This document shows, piece by piece, positions 56,434 through 64,000 of a DNA stretch of 64,000 nucleotides (within the stretch, counting starts at the first letter, position 1; the number at the start of each line of letters is the position of its first letter). Under the pieces are notes generated by a model. That model was given only the letters and a program-made list of their open reading frames with translations, made no database searches and was not told where the DNA came from. The stretch comes from Diphasiastrum complanatum. Its lineage: Eukaryota > Streptophyta > Lycopodiopsida > Lycopodiales > Lycopodiaceae. Location: NCBI GenBank assembly GCA_029204225.1, contig CM055094.1, forward strand, positions 5,262,063-5,326,062. The letters are read 5' to 3'. The translations under genes were made by a program, and so were the position numbers.

Positions 56434-56815
56434 TATCATGAGCCCTGCTATTCCTTAAACATGCATTGATTGATTGTGTGTCACGTGTGTGTATGCATGT
56501 CTGTAATTTCTGTCGTTTTGTGATAATGTTCTTTTTTTTTAAATTCATTTTTTACACCCTTTTCCGTTGAATTGCCTGCATGTTTAACAATCAATACTTC
56601 TTAGGTTTGAATTCTCGCAAATCTACCTCACTTCTATCACTATTGTATAGGTTCCAGGTAACAACGTGCATGACCAGTAATAATCATGTCCCAAAACAGT
56701 AATTATCTTACGGTTTGAAGCTAGCATCACTTATTCTTGCAATCGATTGCAAGGAATTAATCTTCTTTCAAAAAAAAAAAAAGAGGACCACTCGCCTAAG
56801 CTACCAGGTAGCGTA
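56434..56815. other. Spacer in gypsy A, no gene seen
   Basis: AT-rich, with an A-run at 56770-56781; separates pol from the 3' ORF region. Confidence 0.4.
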
Positions 56816-56817
56816 CT

Positions 56818-57829
56818 GATGGCAAACCAGGCGCAAGCACAACAATTGCAGCAGGCCACTCTAGAAAATCAAACTACGCTCACAGATTGAGGAGCTAGAA
56901 GGACAGCTAAAAACATTACGCTAGCAGCTACCAACATTACACACAAAGCATGAAGAAACACATGTCAAGCACCATAGACAACATGATGCAGGAACTGATA
57001 ATCCTGGACCTTCACGCTACACAGGACAACAACGGGATAATCCAGGGTATCACTCGACAATGGTGGAACCTCAAAGCACACAAGGGGGTACTAACACTTA
57101 CCACGAACGAGGCATCTTGGTTGAAGAGCCTAACCACTACCACTCAACTTGACACCACCTATCAAGCCTCATCACCTTCACTTGATGACACACTCCTCTC
57201 TCCACCACATGAACAATTACCTCACCACCTCAACACTCAACCTTATTCACCATCCACTACTTATCTACTCCGCAAATACCCAACCCTCCCCCGTGATCTT
57301 TTCACAACCATACCTAATCCTCCACCACCCACACTTACCACAACTACAGAGGTACGACACAGAATCACGTCGAAGAATCCTAGACGTCAGATGTTAATGT
57401 CAGAGGAGTTTATTAAGGCATATCCAAACTGGGAGGACTGAGGTGGATACACTCTTCCTGATTTCATGATATGTAAATCTCACAAGCAAAAAGTGTTAGC
57501 ATTGGAGCCGCAACCTCAGTGGCGATGTGCTATGATGTTGGAAAATGCACAAGCTTTTGAGAGATATCGCGGCACCAACTTACATGCGTGTCAATCCAAC
57601 ATATTATCCCATAAGGCGCAGAGAACTATTCACAGCCAAAAGGGTTCCTAATAATATATATTGGCCAATTCTACCTAAAGAAGTTGAGACCGATGATCCA
57701 ACGGTCGATTATGTAGCCAATTGCAACGATTTCTACCAGAGACATCATACAAATCCGGACCGCCATTATAGGTACTTTGTAGATCATTGCGGCCTAATAT
57801 CATTCCTTTCTACCTTAAATTGTTTCTAG
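56818..57829 (+). pseudogene. Gypsy A 3' ORF region of unknown function
   Basis: Open pieces after pol: a Gln-rich start at ATG 56818 (MANQAQAQQLQQ), a 163-codon ORF 56950-57441 rich in Thr/Pro/His with a basic end (RHRITSKNPRRQ), and a 94-codon piece 57545-57829 (YPIRRRELFTAKRVPNNIYW). Tat/Athila elements often carry an extra ORF here, sometimes called env-like; I see no signal peptide or membrane segment, so that label is not supported. Frames are broken. Confidence 0.5.
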
Positions 57830-58156
57830 GTGAGAGATTTGCCACCAACGGTTTTGGATCTAAATAAGCCCCTAAGCATACCCATGGATCACATCAATGT
57901 GACAAGGCTTTACTATCGGACGGCGATCACCAATGAACTTCACGTTGACATGGTTGAATCTTGGTACGTGTACGGATTTCTATAGAACATGCTTGATTAC
58001 TATTGGCCGCAACCATTTTTGGGCAAAATTCGATTCGAGAGAATGGAACAGATTGGCAGAGAAGTCCATAAAATTTAGGTCGCCATCAATGCAAAGCTGC
58101 GGGAAGTCCAAACAAGACAACATGTAGTGGCAATTGGCGTGGGACTGCCAATCTTT
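57830..58156 (+). other. Gypsy A 3' untranslated part
   Basis: No gene is seen. Leads to the polypurine tract. Confidence 0.4.
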
Positions 58157-58160
58157 TGAC

Positions 58161-58509
58161 AGAGGGGATAATGTAGGCCGATATTCTAAGAAATATTTGA
58201 GCCATCTTGAAAAGGATACAGACTTAAGCCTAGAACTGGATCAGTCAAGTTTAGGCCTTTGCGCCATGTTGTAACGACTTAAAGTTGTTTAGTTCTAAGT
58301 CTAAGTCTAGAAGATTGGAACTTAAACTAGTTTGAATAAGTTCAATTTAAGTGATTTCAGTTGTTTATGGTCCATTGTGGGGTTTGTCCCATGGTACCAA
58401 TTTAATTAAGTTAAGCTTATGTGGCCTATTTGTCCCATAGTGCCTTTTTGTAAGTGACCACCAGTTTAAGTATATATAGGAGTGGAAGAGTCCATTTTGG
58501 AAAAAGAAC
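58161..58509 (+). repeat. Polypurine tract and partial 3' LTR of gypsy A
   Basis: agaggggataa (58161-58171), then TGTAGGCCGATATTC at 58172. The LTR matches 33213-33545 and stops at 'ggaaaaagaacc', where copia C LTR sequence (tatattttatgttttgg) takes over. Confidence 0.85.
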
Positions 58510-58673
58510 CTATATTTTATGTTTTGGTTCATGTTTAATCGAATTTTATTAGAGTTTGCATCTCATTTTGTGTGTAGATGCTGATTTTTCTACATTGGCA
58601 GGATTGTTAGTCTGCTCCTTATTGTAACCAAAGATCAAGGACATGGATTGGATCTGATCTGAAATCCTTCACA
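58510..58673 (+). repeat. 3' LTR of copia C, right piece
   Basis: Matches 27786-27957 and ends TTCACA before the TSD CCCCT. Confidence 0.85.
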
Positions 58674-58702
58674 CCCCTCACCCATGCATAAGAGTGGAAC
58701 AA

Positions 58703-58705
<3 letters not shown>

Positions 58706-58755
<50 letters not shown>
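58706..58755. repeat. (TA)n microsatellite
   Basis: About 25 TA units just outside the outer copia element. Confidence 0.95.
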
Positions 58756-58758
<3 letters not shown>

Positions 58759-58767
58759 TCGAAATTT

Positions 58768-58870
58768 CTAATGGACTATCAATTGAAGTCTTGTCTAATG
58801 GTAGACAAGCTCGATGGATCGAATTACCATCTATGGAAATTCAAGCTCTCAAAGATGGTAAGGCTTTCAC
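58768..58870 (+). pseudogene. Short copia gag start fragment
   Basis: VDKLDGSNYHLWKFKLSKMV, the usual first conserved block of copia UBN2 gag; nothing else follows. Confidence 0.6.
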
Positions 58871-59960
58871 CTTAATAACCTTACTATATCTAATCCAAAA
58901 TTGTCATTTGCCAACCTTAGCATTAAAAGATTTGATTCTTAAACATCACATTATAATGAAAATGCAAGAAATCAAGAAAACTAGTCAAAACTCAAGAAGA
59001 TAGATAAAGATAGCAAACCTTCACCAAAATAGGCAAAGTAAGCATTCTTTATTCATCATTAATGATCATTCATAAGATAGGGCTTGTAGCTAGAGCATGA
59101 TCTAAGCTCTCGTGTGACTGTAGCCACATGAACCACCATTCCATTCAAGAAAGCTCTCAAAGAGAAGCTTCAAGAACACATAAAAACACTTAAGAGTTAA
59201 AAATATCAAAATAAAGAATAGCATCCAAATTTCGCATGACCTTAGCTATTTACAGTGGTCAGTTGTGTTGGAATTCAATGCTCAGCTTCAACTCCATTTA
59301 TCAATGAGCATCTTGAAGATGTATAAAACCTATAAACAAAAGGCTCGAATTTTGAGCAACAGAGATTTTCCGACCCTGGATCAGATCAGATCGAGGTGGA
59401 AATTATCTGGGCGCCTTCGACCTTGGATCGGGCCAAATTGGGTCTGATTTATCTACCTCTAAAAAATTTGACCCTATACATATTCTTTGACCCAGTATAC
59501 ATTTTTTGATCCTTTGTTTAAATTCGATACACTGTAAAATTTCAATATTGTCGGTCGGACAGTCCGCCTATTTTGTACATGTATTTACAATTACAAGGCG
59601 GTTGTAATTAATATAGTAGATAACATTCAGTGCGAGTTAGTTATATATATTGTCAGTATAGCTAATCCTAAAATATTCATCAGAAAACTTCTTCTGATAT
59701 ATAGTTACTACTAAAATTGAAATCAATGAGATATTTACATTGCTAGTGTTATCACACACAACAATCAGCTAAAATAATTACTTCAAGCATTGTACTCATT
59801 GTTGATATCAATCAGAGTGCAACTATTTGTCTCACTATTGTTATAGTTCACTTGCATTTTTTGAATCGATTTAGTTTGAACATTCTGCTGCTAACTGTGG
59901 CGCTTCCGATCCATGCACCAAGCTCGCTCCCACCAGCTTCCGTGCATTCCCACGGATTTA
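58871..59960. other. No gene seen
   Basis: AT-rich sequence that may include an LTR for the copia remnant starting near 59966, but no second copy is present to define it. Confidence 0.35.
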
Positions 59961-59965
59961 TGACA

Positions 59966-60960
59966 TGGTCAGAGCGGACATTCTAGTAATTTGCTTCTAT
60001 CATGGATTATTAGTCTTGTTTCTATCAAGACGTTGTACTTGCAAGTTTGTAGCCAACAGTATCGTTGCTTCTACTAACGCCTTTGCTCAACCAGAATGGA
60101 TCCAAATTCTCTATTCGAGAGATTCAATGGAGAGAACTATCATCTTTGGAAGTTCAAAATGAAGGTGATGTTATTAACCAATGAACTGTGGGACATTGTT
60201 GACGACACATAAACTTTTATCACCAAATGGAGACTAAGAGATGGCAAGGCATTTGCCATGTCTCCATATCAAAGATATACAGATAATTCACATATGCAAT
60301 GTTCAGACAACCAAGGATGCATGGGACATCCTAGCAACCCTCCATGATATCAGAGATGTTACTTCTTAAATTACATTTTAGAAAGAAATTCTTCAACCTG
60401 AAGATGTCTGAAGTTGAAAGTGCTACAAATCATATCAACACTTTCAAAAATCTTATGGAGCAAATGGTTGCAATTGACTCATTCATTGAAGATTCTAATG
60501 CTACTATGACTCTATTAGAGAGTCTTCTTGAAGCCTATGAAAATTGGATCATGATAATTTCAACCCAGGAGCAAATTACTCTATCAAGGGCAATCTCAAT
60601 GCTTCTAAAAGAGGAAATAAAAAAACCTACATCCTCCTTAGGCTTAGAATCAGACCCTGAAGCTCTATATTCAAAAATACATAAGTTCAGATCCAAAAAG
60701 AAGAGCAATATGCAGCTAGTCGAATTCTAACTCTAGGTCGAATTCAGGCTTTGGGTCGAATTCGAACCCTTCATCTTTCCAACCAAAGCAGAAATTATTC
60801 TGCAGATACTGCAAGAAAATTGGACATGAAATTAAGGACTACAGACCTTTGAAATATAACAATGAGAAGAAGAAGCGGTACCAACAACAAGCACATAGTG
60901 CTTCAACCAGTTTTTCGACCCAGCAACAATAGGAAGATGAAGCAACTTTTATGACCAAGG
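59966..60960 (+). pseudogene. Copia gag remnant
   Basis: A degenerate primer-site-like string (tggtcagagc, 59966) precedes ATG 60096: NGENYHLWKFKMKVMLL, then a stop (60210), pieces of UBN2 gag, and an open part 60344-60730 (MSEVESATNHINTFKNLMEQ, LLESLLEAYENW). A knuckle CRYCKKIGHEIKDY (last Cys lost) lies near 60800, followed by a Gln-rich end and a stop at about 60930. It runs into D2 at 61156. Confidence 0.75.
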
Positions 60961-61155
60961 TCGAAAAACAACATGATATCGATTCTAGAGCAACACAACA
61001 TACGACTCACCACCAAGACTGGTTCAAAGATTACAAATCTTTCACCCACTCTTGAGTTGTGCAACTAGGAGACAACTCATCACATTCGATCCATGGTGAA
61101 GGAACAGTAAGGGTTGAATTTCAGAAGAGTGATGTCAAGTTGCTATCCAACGTTC

Positions 61156-62680
61156 TGATCTATGTACTAATAGAACAATATTTACCTTGATTGAATTAGC
61201 GTGCGAAAATAATATGTGGAATTAAGAGACAACTTAAGAGAATTTTAGACAAACAAAAACTATTGATCAAAAATGAATTTATAATTTTTAATCTGAATCA
61301 GTATATATCTGTTGTTGTCTTATCTCATTGTTGTGTCTTTGATTGAATGAGTCTGAGAGTTCCTTCCGTGTGTGTTACAACGAGTACTACACATGTATTT
61401 ATATTGCTACAAGATAGGTCTTTTGGCCTTTTAATTTTGTAACAGTAGATCTAACCATTTACGACGGTTGATATTCAAATAGATGATCTATTTTCAGCGT
61501 CGAACAGTTTCTGTTCATGAATATTTTGTGACAGTCCGTCTCTTCGTCTAATTATTCGCGACACTTGTCTCTTTGCAAAATTTTTGTCTTTCGCTAATTG
61601 TTTGTGACAGATGACAACTTTGAGCTTGAAGAAGAATTCAAAATATTTTGTGAATTTTTCACAACAAAGTTTTGAACAAGAAACATAATATTTTGCGATA
61701 AGATTTTGTTTGCGAATCTTTTGAGCTTTAACATAAAACCACGAGCTTCTACAAGAAATTGTTTCGCGAATACTTTGCGAATCTTTCGAGTTTTAAGCAA
61801 GTTAAAATTTCGCGTATAGAAATGTTTCGATTTCGTGTTTGTTTCTTTTTCATCCTTTGTCAAGTCAACTACGCACTTTGTTAGTAGAATCAAGATCTGT
61901 TTGATCAAGTGTTCTACAGCTCTCTCTCAAAGTGGGCAGTTGGATTAACCCCAGTCTTCTTCGCTGTTTCTCAAACAAAGTTTTACTGAGTGGCTTTGTA
62001 AAGATATCAGCTGTCATTTCCTCTATAAGTATGAAGACTGTCTTCATTATTTTCTTTTCGACTAAGTCTCGAATAACATGATACTTGATAGCTATGTGCT
62101 TCGGTTTTGAATGAAATACAAGATCTTTCGTAAGATAGATTGCTAAAGTGTTATCCATTAACAAGACATAAGGTTTAGAAATAGATTCATCAAATCCTTC
62201 CAACATATGTTTGATCTAGATCAGCTCGTTTGCCATCTTGGCTGCTGCTACATATTTCGCTTCACAGAAGATTGAGCTACTACTGTTTGCTTTTTGCTTA
62301 TCCAGAGTATGGCTGTGCCAGATACTAGAGTACAACCTCCTGAAATACTTTTGCTATCATCCTTCATGGATGCCCAGCTTGCGTCACTATAAGATTCGAT
62401 GTGAAATTCAGCTTCCTTCGAATAACACAGTCCAAAGTCTTTCGTTTCTTGGAGATATTGTAGTACTATTTTTGCTAACTTCCAATGCAATGATATTGGG
62501 TTTTGATTATATTGGCTCAGCCTGTATACTACAAATGCTATATCAAGTCTGGTGTTGTCTACAAGATATAACAAATCAGCCTACGATAGAGTGTTTTGGC
62601 CATTTGCTTCTCTTCCTCGAGAGTCTGCGGACAATCTGCCTTGCTCAGTATTGTTCCAGGTATCATGGGAGTATGCACAC
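61156..62680 (-). mobile_element. Truncated copia element D2
   Basis: Relative of D1: LTR 61156-61918 (TGATCTATGT...TTCTACA), then RNase H and the end of RT (61931-62574; MDNTLAIYLTKDLVFHSKP, DARWAS-like SYSDASWASMKDDSKSISGG, VDNTRLDIAFVVYRLSQYNQ). Stops and frameshifts. It is cut at about 62680, where it meets the palindromic GCCACGCATGGC repeats. Confidence 0.75.
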
Positions 62681-62683
62681 CCA

Positions 62684-62775
62684 AAATTTGCCACGCATGG
62701 CAATATTAAAACACAATACTTAGAAAAATTTTGCTTTGAAAATTTGCCATGTGTGGCAGTGCCACGCATGGCAAA
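62684..62775. repeat. Palindromes around GCCACGCATGGC, second cluster
   Basis: TTTGCCACGCATGGCAA (62687), TTTGCCATGTGTGGCA and GTGCCACGCATGGCAAA (62742-62775). Same family as 13676-14010. Confidence 0.7.
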
Positions 62776-63500
62776 ATTAGTTTGTTGTAATTTGTTTTTT
62801 ATCTATTATGAATAATTTGTTAATAAACAACAACTTTATGATTAATTTAAAAGCAAATAAGATTTTTTTTAATACTTTGAATAAGTGTATACTTATAATA
62901 AAATGTGGACTAAAAATTAAATGATCATTATCTCAAATTATTATGCTCTGACAAATTAAAGTTATTATCAATTGAATATTACATGCTATCTTATGTATTT
63001 ATGGACATTATGATGTGTTTCTATATTGAGAAAATTTTATAATCAAAATTTGACATTAATTTCAATATGGTATTAATGGATAAAATATAAGCGTGAGTTT
63101 AATATGCATTTGAAAGCATGCTAAGTACCTTACATTTGAGAGCCGTGTGGTAGCTTGTTAAGCTAATTTGTTGATAAAAAAATTGCAATGTTATACACCT
63201 TTGTGTGTTTGCAAAGATCAATGAATAGTCGAACAATATTGTGGCAAAGTGTATTATTATCTCAAAGATGATGTTTTTTTAATTATAATATATAAATAAT
63301 CCACACATATATCTTTTAATGAGTTCACACATCTATTAATATTGATAAATTTTTCTTATTCTAAGTGATTGCGAGATGCGTTTGAAATGAAACTTTAGAA
63401 ATGCAACATCGTAGAAAAATATAATAATTTCTATTTGAAAACAATATATATTGACCACGATGGATCATTTTATGACAAAATTATTTGTGACATGTACAAA
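62776..63500. other. Intergenic, strongly AT-rich, no gene seen
   Basis: No ORF, repeat or transposon end that I can support. Confidence 0.4.
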
Positions 63501-63502
63501 CT

Positions 63503-63929
63503 TTATTTATCATCACAAGATTCAAATTCATCAGCCAATACATCTTGCAACTCATCTCCGCTACGATGATTTTCATCATCACTATCGAAATCAAAACCTC
63601 TCATAATATTGGTTTCAATGCCATGAATCATTGTCGTCCTCTTCATCATCTGAGTCGTCGGAATCATGAGAATCAATTCTCGGGTTTTCAATATTCATAA
63701 AACTCGAAGATATATATACATCTTCATCAGATATATTTGTGTTGTCCAAATTTAGATCTTCCTTTTCAATAACAACCCCATTTTGCTTCACCTCTATTTG
63801 CATTTGCTCATGATGGTTCACTGTAAAGTCTTGATCTAATGCCTTCCATTCATTATTAACTCTAATCCATCTTCTGTAATAAAACATAAAAGAAAGCATT
63901 TGTTTTTCTATATGATATTGAAATATCAT
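63503..63929 (-). CDS. Small acidic ORF of unknown function, possibly one broken exon
   Basis: A 104-codon frame (63615-63929) starts MIFQYHIEKQ, has a WIRVNNEWKALDQDF block and ends in a very acidic run (DSDDSDDEEDDNDSWH). A second frame (63503-63691) continues with another acidic, Asp/Glu-rich end (FDFDSDDENHRSGDELQDVL), so a single frameshift near 63640 may separate two parts of one protein. A T-rich acceptor-like TTTTATTACAG at about 63880 hints that it may be an exon whose upstream part is elsewhere. No family recognised. Confidence 0.35.
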
Positions 63930-64000
63930 GGATGATTGCTAGCTCTATATTGAATGTTGCCATCAGGTTTCACATCTCAATGATCATCAAGGAGTTTTGA
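63930..64000. other. Window edge, no feature seen
   Basis: Seventy bases without recognisable content; the preceding ORF may extend here through an intron. Confidence 0.3.

Larger units (their letters stand above)
33213..58509 (+). mobile_element. Ty3/gypsy element A (Tat/Athila-like), 25 kb with nested insertions
   Basis: 5' LTR 33213-33920; primer site TTGGCGTTGTTGCCAC (33921-33936), close to the TGGCGCCGTTGCC-type site of plant Tat/Athila elements; leader with tandem repeats; frameshifted gag; pol in pieces; an extra 3' ORF region; purine tract agaggggataa (58161-58171); partial 3' LTR 58172-58509. Its own sequence is only about 10 kb; the rest is copia derivative F, chromovirus B twice and a fold-back element. 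The end of the 3' LTR and 190 bp of the host LTR were lost together. Confidence 0.85.
27306..58678 (+). mobile_element. Outer copia element C, hugely expanded by nested insertions
   Basis: The 5' LTR is 27311-27957 (TGTGAGAG...TTTTACA), followed by primer site TGGTATCAGAATT at 27958. The 3' LTR is in two pieces, 32923-33212 and 58510-58673, separated by gypsy A. Direct duplications CCCCT lie at 27306-27310 and 58674-58678, showing that everything between is one insertion that later took others. A purine tract gaagagggag (32914-32922) precedes the 3' LTR. About 190 bp of the 3' LTR is missing at the gypsy junction. Confidence 0.85.

Noticed and set aside
56818-57829. Calling the gypsy A 3' ORF an envelope gene
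   Set aside because: No signal peptide, membrane segment or furin-like site is seen.
1-64000. tRNA, rRNA and bacterial operon features
   Set aside because: I looked for cloverleaf ends and rRNA-like blocks and saw none; tRNA-like strings are retroelement primer sites.

Overview
The window looks like a repeat-dominated chromosome segment of a land plant, probably a seed-free lineage (fern, lycophyte or bryophyte). The evidence is AT-rich DNA, a GT-AG intron, many Ty1/copia elements with initiator-Met-tRNA-type primer sites, a chromodomain Ty3/gypsy element, a Tat/Athila-like gypsy element, and a very-large-GTPase (VLIG) gene, a family absent from most flowering plants as far as I know. The lineage call is inference.

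Two host genes stand out. (1) At 404-1195 (-) is a 263-residue histone H3 variant. It keeps the canonical H3 start (V-RTKQTAR) and an H3 fold that aligns without gaps from 'LLI' to 'HAKRVTIMPKD'. Its tail has lost every lysine except K4 and become Pro/Gly/Arg-rich at almost unchanged length, and a Ser/Pro/Lys-rich C-terminal extension of about 127 residues follows the fold. It lies in 3 kb sprinkled with at least 12 copies of a short motif close to GCGCGTTGAWCCGATATYG, two of them just 5' of its ATG. (2) At 6549-12779 (+) is a two-exon VLIG gene encoding about 2003 residues, with an N-terminal region typical of VLIG proteins, a dynamin-like G domain and a C-terminal Cys/His cluster.

Most of the rest is transposable-element DNA. 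3.5-6.1 kb: copia fragments, an 86-bp minisatellite, and a copia gag-plus-tail segment between inverted arms. 13.7-18.9 kb: palindromic GCCACGCGTGGC repeats, a gypsy pol remnant and a copia remnant. 19.5-26.9 kb: a GCCACATGGC minisatellite split by a nearly intact copia element (20587-26750; 682-bp LTRs; TSD TGTAT). 27.3-58.7 kb: one nested complex. An outer copia element C (TSD CCCCT at 27306 and 58674) contains copia D1 and, in its 3' LTR, a Tat/Athila-like gypsy A (33213-58509). Gypsy A itself received a copia derivative, two insertions of chromovirus B 146 bp apart in its pol gene, and a fold-back DNA element. Recombination between the B LTRs repeated the 146-bp pol piece, and one B copy is internally inverted. 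58.7-62.8 kb: more copia debris and the palindromic repeats again. 63.5-63.9 kb: a small acidic ORF of unknown nature.

All element names (A-G) are local labels. Boundaries given to the base rest on LTR ends, primer sites and target duplications read by eye. Coding assignments for broken elements are described with their lesions and not reconstructed.
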